The translations under genes and the position numbers were made by a program. From Lacicoccus halitifaciens (GTDB lineage: Bacteria > Bacillota > Bacilli > Staphylococcales > Salinicoccaceae): 64,000 bases of DNA. How positions within the stretch are numbered: position 1 is the first letter of the stretch; each line of letters opens with the position of its first letter. The stretch covers positions 124,001-188,000 of the forward strand of contig NZ_JBDZDV010000005.1 of NCBI RefSeq assembly GCF_040544485.1, written 5' to 3'. The notes under the pieces are model-generated. The model made no database searches, was not told the DNA's origin, and saw nothing but the letters and a program-made list of their open reading frames with translations. Below are positions 24,650 to 33,958 of this stretch, piece after piece.

Positions 24650-25498
24650 TTATTGTCCTCCTTCAATTTCTTCTACAGCACGTTTAATGTCGTCTTCACC
24701 AAGGTTCGCTACATGCCACTCATAACCGTGCTCCATGAATGAAACACCTTTTCCTGCAATTGTGTCGGCGATTATCACTGTCGGGATATCCGAGTTCGCT
24801 TGTGGAAGATTATCGAAAGTTTCAATCAATTTCTCAATGTTATGGCCGTCAACTTCAATAACATTCCAGCCAAAACTTTCCCATTTTTCTTTTAATGGTT
24901 CAATATTCATCATTTCGTGTGTATGACCGTCGACTGTCACTTTATTATTATCGACAATTCCAATTAAGTTACCAAGCTTGAAATTTGCAGCGCTCATCGC
25001 TGCTTCCCATACCTGCCCTTCTTGCATTTCTCCGTCACCCATCAAAATGAAAGTTCTATAGTCTTCATTATCAAGACGTGCACCGAGTGACATCCCTACA
25101 CCAACCGACAACCCATGGCCAATAGAGCCTGAACCGAAATCGATCCCTTTGATTTTATTCATATCTGGGTGGTCGCCGAATGGACTACCGAGGTCCGTGT
25201 AAGTATCTAATTCTTCTTTAGGGAAAAATCCAACATCTGCAAGTATAGGATAGACACCAACTGCTGAGTGCCCCTTGCCCATCACGAAACGGTCTCTACT
25301 CTTCCACCTATGATTTTCAGGGTCATAATTCATTACATGATAGTACAGGGTTGCAAAAATTTCCGAGCTCGAAAATGAAGATCCGTAATGTCCGCTTTTC
25401 GCTTTAGCAATCAATCTTATCGTTTCCAGACGAGACAGTTTAGCCTTTTCTTTAATTAGTTCTACTTTGTTCTTAATGTCTGTATTTACCTCAGTCAT
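24650..25498 (-). CDS. Transketolase N-terminal half (thiamine diphosphate-binding domain)
   Basis: First subunit of the split transketolase, carrying the pyrophosphate-binding domain. The 282-residue protein shows SGHYGSSFSSSEIFATLYYHVMN, DRFVMGKGHSAVGVYPIL, DFGSGSIGHGLSVGVGMSLGARL, and the thiamine diphosphate motif GDGEMQEGQVWEAAMSAANFKLGNLIGIVDNN (GDG...NN). It heads the operon transketolase-SDR and faces the lacI-type gene across 198 bp that contain two operator-like palindromes. It is distinct from full-length 660-residue Tkt. Confidence 0.94.
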   Translation of the reverse strand: MTEVNTDIKNKVELIKEKAKLSRLETIRLIAKAKSGHYGSSFSSSEIFATLYYHVMNYDPENHRWKSRDRFVMGKGHSAVGVYPILADVGFFPKEELDTYTDLGSPFGDHPDMNKIKGIDFGSGSIGHGLSVGVGMSLGARLDNEDYRTFILMGDGEMQEGQVWEAAMSAANFKLGNLIGIVDNNKVTVDGHTHEMMNIEPLKEKWESFGWNVIEVDGHNIEKLIETFDNLPQANSDIPTVIIADTIAGKGVSFMEHGYEWHVANLGEDDIKRAVEEIEGGQ

Positions 25499-25514
25499 AT
25501 TAATCCTCCTATTG

Positions 25515-25528
25515 GTTAATCGTTTAAC
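25515..25528. promoter_or_regulatory. LacI-type operator-like palindrome 1
   Basis: GTTAATCGTTTAAC is nearly symmetric around a central CG, the usual form of LacI-family operators. It lies just upstream of the transketolase start. Confidence 0.6.
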
Positions 25529-25547
25529 TTATAACTGCATACTACTA

Positions 25548-25563
25548 TGAAAACGTTTTACTT
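25548..25563. promoter_or_regulatory. LacI/CcpA-type operator-like palindrome 2
   Basis: ATGAAAACGTTTTACT has a perfect AAAACGTTTT core. One half fits the cre consensus and the other deviates, so the local LacI-family regulator is a likelier ligand than CcpA. Confidence 0.6.
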
Positions 25564-25696
25564 GTCAACAATAAAAATGAATATTTTTAAAATTCATTTT
25601 TATTTAATGAACTGAACATGTTGATAATAATGGATAAGTTGAATAAAATGACTGTAAGTTAAAGGACGTTAAATATTGGGATGAAGGGGAAAAAAG

Positions 25697-26695
25697 ATGA
25701 AAGTGACGATGAAAGACATTGCCAGGGAAGCAGGAGTTTCAGTCGCAACCGTGTCACATGTTATAAATGACACAAAAAATATTACGGAAGTAAAGAAGAA
25801 GAAAGTACTTGAAATCATCGATAAATATAATTATGTTCCGAACTCTACTGCAAAAAACTTAAGAAGAAAATCTACGAAGACTGCAGCTTTGGTCGTTTCA
25901 AGTTCTACTGATTCTTTCGTCAATGAAATGATTTTTGGTGTTGAGAAAAAGGCACGTGAGATGGGATACAGTCTTCTTCTCGTCAATACAAATGAAGATG
26001 CAGTTTATGAAGAAAAAACTATAAAAATACTCCACTCAAAAATGGTCGATGGGATTATACTCTCTCCCACTTCCAATGATCTTGATTACTTAAATAAGTT
26101 TACCAAGTCGATGCCCATCGTCCTGGTCAACCGTTATAATGAGGTGGTCAAAAATGCTCCTCGTGTAACCGGGGATAACTACACGATTGGTTTTGATGCG
26201 ACAGAACATCTTATAGAACATGGACATAACAACATTGGTCTCATATATTCAGTACCCAATGTCTCGACAACAGAGGAAAGAATTCGAGGTTACAAGGAAG
26301 CTTTGGAAAAATACAATTTAACTTATAAAAATAATTACCTGGAAATTGGTTATGGGACAGTGGATGGCGGTGGGAAAGCTGCTGAAGAACTTTTGAAACG
26401 ACATAAAGAGATAACTGCTTTATTTATTCTTAATGATTTTATGACGGTAGGCGTAATTTCTAAATTAAGAGAACTCTCTATTACAATTCCGGACGATATT
26501 GCCTTAATTGGTTTCGGTGACTCACCCGCCTCGGCAATTATAGATCCACCAGTGACCAACATGATTTTACCTCCTCAAGAGATCGGAGAAAAAGCTTTTA
26601 AATTGCTTCTAAAAAAGATAAACAAAGAAAATGACATAGAGAATTTTGAGTTACCCGCATCGATGGTAGTTAGAAAATCGTGTGGGTGCCAGTAA
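25697..26695 (+). CDS. LacI-family transcriptional regulator of the TRAP/transketolase island
   Basis: Repressor expected to control the divergent transketolase-SDR operon, and perhaps the TRAP genes. The 332-residue protein has the LacI helix-turn-helix at the N-terminus (TMKDIAREAGVSVATVSHVI, residues about 4-23), hinge helix NSTAKNLRRK (about 53-62), and a periplasmic-binding-protein-like effector domain (about 65-328). Features are DGIILSPTSNDLD, VTGDNYTIGFDATEHLIEHGH and DDIALIGFGDSP. It is AT-rich like the rest of the island. The effector is unknown; it would be the imported compound or a metabolite. Confidence 0.93.
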   Translation: MKVTMKDIAREAGVSVATVSHVINDTKNITEVKKKKVLEIIDKYNYVPNSTAKNLRRKSTKTAALVVSSSTDSFVNEMIFGVEKKAREMGYSLLLVNTNEDAVYEEKTIKILHSKMVDGIILSPTSNDLDYLNKFTKSMPIVLVNRYNEVVKNAPRVTGDNYTIGFDATEHLIEHGHNNIGLIYSVPNVSTTEERIRGYKEALEKYNLTYKNNYLEIGYGTVDGGGKAAEELLKRHKEITALFILNDFMTVGVISKLRELSITIPDDIALIGFGDSPASAIIDPPVTNMILPPQEIGEKAFKLLLKKINKENDIENFELPASMVVRKSCGCQ

Positions 26696-26714
26696 ATAAT
26701 TTATTAATATTCAT

Positions 26715-26752
26715 AAAAAAAGCTGGAGAATAAAAACTCTCCAGCCGTTTTT
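26715..26752. terminator. Convergent bidirectional terminator
   Basis: AGCTGGAGA (26721-26729) pairs with TCTCCAGC (26738-26745) between A and T runs; it separates the lacI-type gene from the convergent aldehyde dehydrogenase gene. Confidence 0.9.
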
Positions 26753-26755
26753 ATA

Positions 26756-28261
26756 TTATTCATCATCCAGATCGATGACGACGCTCTTCGATTTCGTATA
26801 GATCTCGATGCCCGGATAGCCCATCTCAGCACCCACCCCGCTCTGTTTGAAGCCGCCGAGCGGCACGTGGGAGTTGCTGTTCATGTAGCCGTTCACCCAT
26901 ACGGTGCCGGCATCCAATGCACTGATCACTTTATGCGCTTTGTTGATGTCCCTCGTATGCACGCCTGAGGACAGACCGTACTCAGTCAGGTTGCCGCGCT
27001 CGATGACTTCGTCCACATCATCGAACGGCATGATGCACAGCACCGGCCCGAAGATCTCCTCGGTCACCACACGGCAGTGCTCATCGACGTCGGCGATGAT
27101 TGTCGGTTCGAAATAATATCCGCCTTTAAGGTTTTCATCTTCCGGCGCCTTGCCGCCGACGAGAATCCTCCCGCCTTCTTCTTCGGCAAGCTTCACATAA
27201 CCGCTGACACGATCGAACTGTTCCTTCGAGACGAGCGGTCCCATCTCCGCTGCCGGATCGAACGGGTCCCCTACCTTCATGTTCTTTGCCAGCTCAACCA
27301 GCTGATCCGTCACTTCCTGATAGACGGAACGTTCCACATACACCCTTGTTCCTGCTGCACACACTTCGCCCTGGTTCATTGTAAAACCGAAGAACGCATG
27401 CTGCACCGCCTTTTCAAGGTTTGCATCCGCAAAGATGATATGCGGGGATTTTCCGCCGAGTTCAAGCGTCACTTTCTTCAATGTATCGGCGGATTTTCGA
27501 AGGATATGCTTACCGACCGATGTGGAACCCGTGAAGGCCACTTTATCGATATCCTTATGACTCGTGATATACTCACCCGTCGTGCTCCCGCCGCCGGTCA
27601 CGATATTGACGACGCCTTCTGGAATGCCTGCTTTTTCAATCAGAGTCGCAAGATACAATGTGCTGAGAGATGTATTCTGCGACGGCTTCAGCACCGTCGT
27701 ATTCCCTGCAGCAAGCGCAGGTGCCAGTTTCCACGCCACTCCGAGAAGCGGGAAGTTCCATGAAGTGATCTGTCCGCAGACACCGACCGGTTCCACCACG
27801 GTGTATGCGTGTTTATTACCGCCTGAAGTCAGCGACATCGTCTCGCCGTTCAGCTTCGTCGCCCAGCCGGCATAGTAGCGGATATGCTCCGCAGCACCGA
27901 GCACCCAGGCATGGCGGGATAAGCTTTCCACACTGCCGAAATCGATCGTCTCCAGGTATGTCAGTTCATCCTGATGCTCCTCCATCAGGTCTGCAAGCTT
28001 ATGGAGCGCCCTTGCACGTTCGGCCGGTGAGAATTTCGACCACGGTCCCTTGAAGGCTTTTCTTGCCGCCCGGACCGCTTTGTCCACATCCTCTTCGCCC
28101 GCTTCATATATCGTCGTGATGACCTCGCCGTTTGCCGGATTGATCGTCTCGAATGTCTTTCCGGAAGCTCCTTCAACCCACTCACCGTCGATCAGCATCT
28201 TCTTTGGTCCGGATAGGAATGCTTTCGCTTTTTCAGGTACGGAATCCAATACTTTTGCCAT
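26756..28261 (-). CDS. NAD(P)-dependent aldehyde dehydrogenase
   Basis: Oxidises an aldehyde to the acid. The 501-residue protein is a full-length ALDH with NAD-binding segments SWNFPLLGVAWKLAPALAAGN and FTGSTSVGK, general base Glu267 in LELGGKSPHIIF, catalytic Cys301 in NQGEVCAAGTR and the C-terminal VPLGGFKQSGVGAEMG. It resembles phenylacetaldehyde/betaine-aldehyde-type enzymes in general sequence, but the substrate is not fixed. It lies 27 nt after the alcohol dehydrogenase and shares the leader AAAGGGGAGAAAT, so the two form an alcohol-to-acid operon. Confidence 0.93.
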   Translation of the reverse strand: MAKVLDSVPEKAKAFLSGPKKMLIDGEWVEGASGKTFETINPANGEVITTIYEAGEEDVDKAVRAARKAFKGPWSKFSPAERARALHKLADLMEEHQDELTYLETIDFGSVESLSRHAWVLGAAEHIRYYAGWATKLNGETMSLTSGGNKHAYTVVEPVGVCGQITSWNFPLLGVAWKLAPALAAGNTTVLKPSQNTSLSTLYLATLIEKAGIPEGVVNIVTGGGSTTGEYITSHKDIDKVAFTGSTSVGKHILRKSADTLKKVTLELGGKSPHIIFADANLEKAVQHAFFGFTMNQGEVCAAGTRVYVERSVYQEVTDQLVELAKNMKVGDPFDPAAEMGPLVSKEQFDRVSGYVKLAEEEGGRILVGGKAPEDENLKGGYYFEPTIIADVDEHCRVVTEEIFGPVLCIMPFDDVDEVIERGNLTEYGLSSGVHTRDINKAHKVISALDAGTVWVNGYMNSNSHVPLGGFKQSGVGAEMGYPGIEIYTKSKSVVIDLDDE

Positions 28262-28287
28262 TTTATTTCTCCCCTTTGTTTTTATTA

Positions 28288-29322
28288 TCAGCTGTAGTCG
28301 GTGACGACATATGTGCCGGTCACTTTGTAGTCGCTCATGTCCTGGAATACATTCTCCACTTCGGATAGTTTGATGTGACCTGACACCATTTTGCTCGGGT
28401 TCAGCTTATCCAGCGCCACCTGATTCAAAAGTGGGCCGAACCTTGCAGCCGGGATGCCGAGTGTCGTAATAATCGATTTTTCATTGATGACCATTTCATC
28501 GATCGGTACGGCGATCGAACCGCCCTCCGCCTTCGTCGTCACACCGATCTGCAGGTGGCGCCCGCCTTTTTTCAGGCTCTTGATGCCGTTGATGCATGTT
28601 TCCTTGATGCCGAGCGCATCCACTGAAACGTCCGCACCGCCGTTGGTCAGCTCCTTGACCGCTTCAACCGCATCTTCTTTGCTGCTGTTGACGACATAAT
28701 CCGCACCGAGTTTCTTCGCAAGCTCAAGGTTGCCTTCATTGATGTCGACACCGATGACAAATGCACCCATGGATGATGCAATCTGGATCGTCGACAGCCC
28801 GATGCCGCCGCAACCGTAGACGACGACTTTCTCACCAGGCAGTACATTCACCCGGTCCACCACGCCGTGGTATGCCGACATGAACCTGCAGCCGAGTGCC
28901 GCAGCATCCGCAAAGTCCAGGCTGTCCGGCAGATGGATCGCATTGCGGTCGCCGAGCGGCACCGCAACATATTCACCGTAGCCGCCCTGGTAGGCCGTCC
29001 CCGGCACAAGGAATGAATCACAGAGATGCGTATCACCCGACAGGCAATGCGGACATGTCCCCTCACTGCCCGAAAATGGTACGATCACACGGTCGCCGCG
29101 TTTGAAGTTCTTGATGTTCTCCCCCACTTCTTCAACGACACCTGCGAACTCATGCCCGATGATCTGCTGGACGATGTCATGGTCCCCCACCCATACATGC
29201 CAGTCACTGCGGCATACCCCGTTTGCCTTTGTTCTGATCAGGATGCCGTCCGCGTCGATTTCAGGCACCGGCATATCCTTTACAACCGCTTTTTCCGTAC
29301 CTTCCAATACTAATGCTTTCAT
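28288..29322 (-). CDS. Zinc-dependent alcohol dehydrogenase (MDR family)
   Basis: NAD-dependent medium-chain alcohol dehydrogenase. The start is the second ATG (MKALVLEG), because GGGGAG is 8-9 nt before it and only 2-3 nt before the upstream ATG. The 344-residue protein shows the catalytic zinc ligands Cys in ANGVCRSDWHVW, His-Glu in IGHEFAGVVEEVGE and Cys in ALGCRFMSAYHG. It also has the structural zinc cluster GTCPHCLSGDTHLC and the nucleotide-binding VYGCGGIGLSTIQIASSMGA with Asp in GVDINEGN. First gene of the alcohol/aldehyde operon, divergent from a LuxR-type regulator. The substrate alcohol is unknown. Confidence 0.93.
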   Translation of the reverse strand: MKALVLEGTEKAVVKDMPVPEIDADGILIRTKANGVCRSDWHVWVGDHDIVQQIIGHEFAGVVEEVGENIKNFKRGDRVIVPFSGSEGTCPHCLSGDTHLCDSFLVPGTAYQGGYGEYVAVPLGDRNAIHLPDSLDFADAAALGCRFMSAYHGVVDRVNVLPGEKVVVYGCGGIGLSTIQIASSMGAFVIGVDINEGNLELAKKLGADYVVNSSKEDAVEAVKELTNGGADVSVDALGIKETCINGIKSLKKGGRHLQIGVTTKAEGGSIAVPIDEMVINEKSIITTLGIPAARFGPLLNQVALDKLNPSKMVSGHIKLSEVENVFQDMSDYKVTGTYVVTDYS

Positions 29323-29349
29323 ATTCATTTCTCCCCTTTGTTTGAATGA

Positions 29350-29370
29350 GATGACTGCATCGCAGTCATC
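29350..29370. promoter_or_regulatory. Perfect 9-bp inverted repeat in the adh/luxR-type divergent promoter
   Basis: GATGACTGC (29350-29358) and GCAGTCATC (29362-29370) are perfect inverted repeats with a 3-nt spacer. The position, about 30 nt before the alcohol dehydrogenase start and without a T-run, fits a protein-binding operator better than a terminator. Confidence 0.7.
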
Positions 29371-29453
29371 TATATATCCACTTCCATGTTATAATATTCT
29401 AAATACTTATCATATGACCAATAACCCCCGGCCAGCATGATGAAAAAGGAGTA

Positions 29454-30146
29454 GTGACCATGCTTGAGACATCTACCTTTTCGGAACATATGGAAAAAAT
29501 CAAAGAAGAGACGACACATGAAGGCAGATTGATTGCGACACTCGAAGTTTATCTGGAGTATTTCCCCGTTGATAATGCGCATCTTTTCAGATATTCACCG
29601 ATCGGTTTTTTGGGCGAAGGCGTGATTGCGGCGGAAGGCGGCAGCATCCATTATATCCACGAGGAACGCTATGATATACGCACGCTGCCGGCACTGCTGA
29701 CCGCCGTACAGAATAAGGCGGCAAATTTCTTCAGTGATAAAGAACTCATCAGAATGACACCGAGCAACCATATCGTCGGCAGCAAAGTGACGGGTTTCCT
29801 CATCACACCGATCCTGCAGCGTGGCAACGTCATCGGATTCATCTACAGCAACCAGTTCAAAAACCAGGAATTATTCGATGAAGAGCTGCTCGCCTCACTC
29901 ACACTGTACGGCGAAAAAGTCGGTGAACTGATACAGGAGAACTATGCCCTGCAGAATGTATTGAGCAGACGGGAATTTGAAGTGATGCGGGATATCGCGG
30001 ACGGCTATATAGTGAAGGAGATTTCAGAGCGGCGACATATCAGCGAATCCACGATCGAACAGTACATCAAAGCCGCAAGAAGGAAGCTCGGTGCGTCCAA
30101 CAGGGCCCATGCCGTGGCTGTGATGTATAAGATGGGGATACTCTGA
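29454..30146 (+). CDS. GAF-like sensor with LuxR-type helix-turn-helix regulator
   Basis: Transcription factor of 230 residues. The N-terminal part (about 25-155) looks like a GAF-type sensor (YFPVDNAHLFRYSPIGFLGEG ... FIYSNQFKNQELFDEELL). The C-terminal part (about 168-228) is a LuxR-type helix-turn-helix: LSRREFEVMRDIADGYIVKEI and SESTIEQYIKAARRKLGASNR. No receiver domain is visible, so it is not a normal response regulator. Divergent orientation and the intergenic palindrome suggest that it controls the alcohol/aldehyde dehydrogenase operon. Confidence 0.85.
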   Translation: MTMLETSTFSEHMEKIKEETTHEGRLIATLEVYLEYFPVDNAHLFRYSPIGFLGEGVIAAEGGSIHYIHEERYDIRTLPALLTAVQNKAANFFSDKELIRMTPSNHIVGSKVTGFLITPILQRGNVIGFIYSNQFKNQELFDEELLASLTLYGEKVGELIQENYALQNVLSRREFEVMRDIADGYIVKEISERRHISESTIEQYIKAARRKLGASNRAHAVAVMYKMGIL

Positions 30147-30164
30147 TTTATATCAGAAATTGAA

Positions 30165-30200
30165 GAAGCACCCGGGATATCTCCCGGGTGCTTCTCTTTT
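30165..30200. terminator. Convergent bidirectional terminator
   Basis: GAAGCACCCGGGA (30165-30177) pairs with TCCCGGGTGCTTC (30182-30194), followed by T-rich sequence. Confidence 0.9.
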
Positions 30201-30221
30201 AAGTTGGATTTATGATGATAT

Positions 30222-31193
30222 TCAAAGGTGCACGCCGTTTACGATCTGTGCGTCCTTATAATTGCCTTCGAAAAAGTGCTTAACGTTCATGGCCGTTTCA
30301 ACAGATGCTTCCCGCACTGCTTCTTCCGAGTAGAACGCAATGTGCGGGGTGAGGATAATATTGTCATGCTGCATGAAAGGATGCGTTTCAAGATCCGGGT
30401 CTTCGTCAGCGAGCACATCGGCTGCATAATACTGAAGCTTCCCCGACTCGATCCCTTTCACAATTGATGATTCATCGACGAGCCCGCCCCTTGCGGAGTT
30501 GATCAGCATAACGCCGTCTTTCATCTTCGCAATGCTCGAATCGTTGATGATCTTCTCGGTGTCTTTATTGACCGGGAGGTGGAGACTCAGTATATCCGAT
30601 TGCGCGAGCACTTCTTCCAATGATGTGATCTCCACGCCATACTGCTCCTTTGCCTCCTCCTTGTCCACGAATGGATCGTAGGCGATGATCCTTACACCGA
30701 ACGGCTTCAGCCTTTCGGCCACCAGCCTCGGGATATTGCCGAAGCCGAGGAGCCCGACCGTCTGCGTATCAAACCGGTGTATCCCCGGGAAAGCTTCGAA
30801 GTCCCATTTCTTATCTTCTTTCACAAGGCGGTGGAACGCGTGAATCCGGCTGTTCAGATTCAGCATCATGCCGACCGTGTAATCCGCGACTTCCTTGATG
30901 CAGTATTTGGAGATGTGCGAGACTGCGATACCCTTTGACCTCGCATAATCGACATCCGCATAATTGTAACCGATCGTGCCGAAGGCGATGAGCTTCAGAT
31001 TCGGCAGTGCATCGATGACTCGTTTAGTGAATGGTTCGTATTCACATATCACCGCATCGGCATCTTTGCAGTTCTCGATCAGCTCTTCCTCGGTGGATGA
31101 CGGCGCCTCTACGATCTCAATCATGTCCCCGAAAATCTCTCTTTCAATTTCAAGCGCACCGGGGAAATCATAGGTGCGTACGACTTTGATCAC
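30222..31193 (-). CDS. D-2-hydroxyacid dehydrogenase family protein
   Basis: NAD-dependent oxidoreductase for a 2-hydroxyacid/2-oxoacid pair. The 323-residue protein has the family layout: substrate domain, NAD-binding domain with VGLLGFGNIPRLVAERL (GxGxxG variant GFGNIP, in which the third glycine is replaced), LSLHLPVNKDTEKIIND, NSARGGLVDE with Arg, and the catalytic His in LTPHIAFYS with Glu in the ADVLADEDP region. It starts at a GTG behind GGGGAGG. It lies 24 nt downstream of the YjiH-type gene and is probably in the same operon. The substrate is not evident. Confidence 0.9.
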   Translation of the reverse strand: MIKVVRTYDFPGALEIEREIFGDMIEIVEAPSSTEEELIENCKDADAVICEYEPFTKRVIDALPNLKLIAFGTIGYNYADVDYARSKGIAVSHISKYCIKEVADYTVGMMLNLNSRIHAFHRLVKEDKKWDFEAFPGIHRFDTQTVGLLGFGNIPRLVAERLKPFGVRIIAYDPFVDKEEAKEQYGVEITSLEEVLAQSDILSLHLPVNKDTEKIINDSSIAKMKDGVMLINSARGGLVDESSIVKGIESGKLQYYAADVLADEDPDLETHPFMQHDNIILTPHIAFYSEEAVREASVETAMNVKHFFEGNYKDAQIVNGVHL

Positions 31194-31217
31194 GATTTTT
31201 CCTCCCCTTGAAGTTTA

Positions 31218-32582
31218 TCAGTAGATGATGTGTGCAATGATCGCAATGACCGGCATCGCAATGATTGTCCTCTCAATGAATATGAGCAGCAGCGTCCAGA
31301 AGTTCGCCGGCATCTTCGAAATGATGATCAGCGTCGCCATCTCGGTCAGATAAATGATCTGGACGAGTGATAAGGCTGCGATGAAGAAGCGTGTGATTTC
31401 CGCTTCGATGCCTGTTGCGAGCACAGCCGGTATGAACATGTCGATGAAACCGGTGATTGTCGCCGGTGCCGCGGCCTCGGCCTCAGGGATGCGCAGGAAC
31501 TCAAGCACATAGACCATTGGCTGCGAAATGATGTTGAACACAGGTGTGAATTCGGCAATGATCAAAGCGATTGTACCGATCGCCATGACCTGAGGAATCA
31601 GGACGAATGAAATGTCGATGAAGACTTCATACCCCTGCTTCAGCTGCTGCTTGAAGGAGCCCGATTTAGCCGCACGGTTCACGCCCTGTTCAAGTGCCCA
31701 TTTGAATACATTTTTGTTTTCAGGCACCGTTTCCGTGTAATGGTTCTCCACAGCGAAAGTGTCCGGTATTCTTGAAATCGGCGGAATCCTCGGGATGATG
31801 ATTGCACAGATGATGCCGGTGATGACGATGGTCAGGTAAAGGATCGGAAACATATGATCGACTTCCAGCATGCGTGCGATCACCAGACAGAACGGCAGTG
31901 ATACGGCCGAGAAGTTCGTCGCAATCGCGACCGCCTCCCTGCCCGTGTAGAAGCCGCGCCCGTACTGTTCACGGGTCAGGACGACACCGACGTTGACGTT
32001 GCCGATCCATGAAGCAAGCAGGTCGATTGCGGATCTCCCGGGCAGTGTGAACAGCGGTTTGATCACTTTCCTCAGCAGTGTCCCTGTGAATTCCATGATG
32101 CCGAAGTTGATCAGGTAAGGCATCAGGAATGATGCGACGAGGAACCACATGATCAGCGTCGTGAGCAGGCCGAGCATCGTACCGCCGGTCACATCGGAAT
32201 ACACCGCTTCGATCCCGGTCTGGAAGTAAGTCATCAGGATGGCGATCATCCCGACGATCCTCACGATCAGCCAAAGGAGATTCGTATTGAACAGCGCATT
32301 CAGCATCCTCGACGAGGTGATGAAATTTGGCTTGAAGAAATATGTAATCAGGGATAAAACAGTTGAAACTATGATGACGAGCGTGATGACGGTCGGCAGG
32401 AAATCAGCGAATAAATCGATGAAGAATTCAGTGATGACACCGAGCAGTATATTGAAGTTGCCGTCCGCATCAGTGATCGGCACCAGGAATATGAGTATGC
32501 CGAACAATGAAGGCAGCAGGAACCTCAGCAGACTTTTCGTGGTGATCCTGCTGTCTGCGGAATTTTTATCAGGTTCGTTCAT
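31218..32582 (-). CDS. YjiH-family membrane protein (nucleoside-recognition/Gate domain)
   Basis: Integral membrane protein of the YjiH family, function not established, with hydrophobic segments throughout and the Gate-type motif region GRSAIDLLASWIGNVNVGVVLTREQY. The start is placed at the ATG ending at 32582 (MNEPDKNSAD), since GGAGGT lies just upstream; the longer frame adds 14 unlikely residues. The resulting protein has 454 residues. It is the first gene of an operon with the 2-hydroxyacid dehydrogenase, which hints at transport of a related organic acid, but this is inference. Confidence 0.85.
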   Translation of the reverse strand: MNEPDKNSADSRITTKSLLRFLLPSLFGILIFLVPITDADGNFNILLGVITEFFIDLFADFLPTVITLVIIVSTVLSLITYFFKPNFITSSRMLNALFNTNLLWLIVRIVGMIAILMTYFQTGIEAVYSDVTGGTMLGLLTTLIMWFLVASFLMPYLINFGIMEFTGTLLRKVIKPLFTLPGRSAIDLLASWIGNVNVGVVLTREQYGRGFYTGREAVAIATNFSAVSLPFCLVIARMLEVDHMFPILYLTIVITGIICAIIIPRIPPISRIPDTFAVENHYTETVPENKNVFKWALEQGVNRAAKSGSFKQQLKQGYEVFIDISFVLIPQVMAIGTIALIIAEFTPVFNIISQPMVYVLEFLRIPEAEAAAPATITGFIDMFIPAVLATGIEAEITRFFIAALSLVQIIYLTEMATLIIISKMPANFWTLLLIFIERTIIAMPVIAIIAHIIY

Positions 32583-32860
32583 AATGAAGACCTCCGTTCT
32601 CATGTGGGACATGATTTTATTCAATTTTATTAAAAATACTTAATAATTATACATTACTTATAATGGAGATGTAAAGAAGATTTTTAGCGGCAGCGAAATG
32701 CGGGCCGGCTTGTCAAGTTTTTACAGGTGCGTTAACATGGATAGGTATGAAGTTTACCGGGTGTAATTTTATCTTCGTATACATTGTAAGCGGTGTCAAT
32801 CATTATTTTCACCCCGGATCATTTCATATCATCAAGTCCAACCTTTCAGGAGAGTGTAAA

Positions 32861-33931
32861 ATGAAGAACACCTTAAGAATCGCCGGCGTCTACATCGGAG
32901 CCATCATCGGGGCCGGCTATGCTTCGGGACAGGAAGTCCTCCAATTCTTTACAAGCTCGGGATGGATCGGCACCATCGGTGCAGTCATCACGATGATCCT
33001 CTACCCCCTGCTTGGATATTATCTGATAGTGCTCGGGGATAAATTGAAAGCGACCTCCCATAAGCGGGCACTCTATCATATTACGGGCAGGTACATCGGC
33101 CCGGTCATAGATATTCTGATTGTATTCTTTTTATTCGGCGTCGCGGTCGTGATGGTCGCAGGGGCGGGCTCACTCGTCTCGCAGCAGTTCGGGATCCCGG
33201 CAATCATTGGCAACATTGTTTTGACGCTGCTTGTAATGCTCGTGATGACGCTCGGCCTTAACAGGATCGTCACGGTCATCAGCTGGATCACACCGTTCGC
33301 ATTCCTGCTCGTCATCATCATCGCAATCTACTCTGTCACAACGAGCAGTACGGACTTTGCGACGCTTGAAAGCGTTGCGACACAGCAGCTCGCCGCTTCA
33401 CCAAACTGGTTTTTGAGTGCGCTGCTCCATGTATCGTTCAACATCGTCATCGCTTTCGGTATCATGATGATGATCGGAGCGAATGAAAAGGATAAAGTCT
33501 CCGCCAAACGCGGTGCAGTCCTCGGCGGCATCGTCCTCGGACTCATCGCGCTGATCATCAACCTTGCGGTATATGCGAATATCGATATCCTGCAGTATGC
33601 AGACATGCCGATGCTGCTGCTTGCAGACCAGTTCCACCCGCTGCTCGGCACACTGATGAGCATCGCCCTGTTCGGGATGATACTGAGCACGGCGGTCCCG
33701 TGCCTCTACACCGTCGGCGCACGCTTCATCCAGGCAGATACTAGGAACTTCAAGATCGGCGTCGTCATCTTAAGCATCGCCGCGTTCTCACTCAGCTTCG
33801 TCGGATTCACCCAGCTGGTGAACACCGTGTATCCGCTGCAGGGTTATGTAGGATTTGTACTCCTTGCTGGACTCCTGGTCAATGTCATCAGGACGAGGGG
33901 ACGGGCCGGGGAAGTTGCGGAGCAGAGATGA
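32861..33931 (+). CDS. YkvI-type membrane transporter
   Basis: Predicted ten-to-twelve-helix membrane protein of the YkvI family, distantly related to amino acid/sodium symporters of the LeuT fold. The start is the ATG at 32861 (MKNTLRIAGVYIGAIIGAGYASGQE), because AGGAGAG lies 8 nt upstream and the N-terminus then matches the family pattern with the unwound GAIIGAGYASGQE first helix. The protein is 356 residues. It stands alone. Substrate unknown. Confidence 0.85.
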   Translation: MKNTLRIAGVYIGAIIGAGYASGQEVLQFFTSSGWIGTIGAVITMILYPLLGYYLIVLGDKLKATSHKRALYHITGRYIGPVIDILIVFFLFGVAVVMVAGAGSLVSQQFGIPAIIGNIVLTLLVMLVMTLGLNRIVTVISWITPFAFLLVIIIAIYSVTTSSTDFATLESVATQQLAASPNWFLSALLHVSFNIVIAFGIMMMIGANEKDKVSAKRGAVLGGIVLGLIALIINLAVYANIDILQYADMPMLLLADQFHPLLGTLMSIALFGMILSTAVPCLYTVGARFIQADTRNFKIGVVILSIAAFSLSFVGFTQLVNTVYPLQGYVGFVLLAGLLVNVIRTRGRAGEVAEQR

Positions 33932-33958
33932 AAGTTTATCTTCCATTATGTAATGCTT

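Noticed and set aside
23656..25498. Sulfosugar (sulfo-transketolase) or apulose-phosphate pathway
   Set aside because: The split transketolase fits, but the isomerase, kinase and phosphate-pathway genes of these routes are absent.
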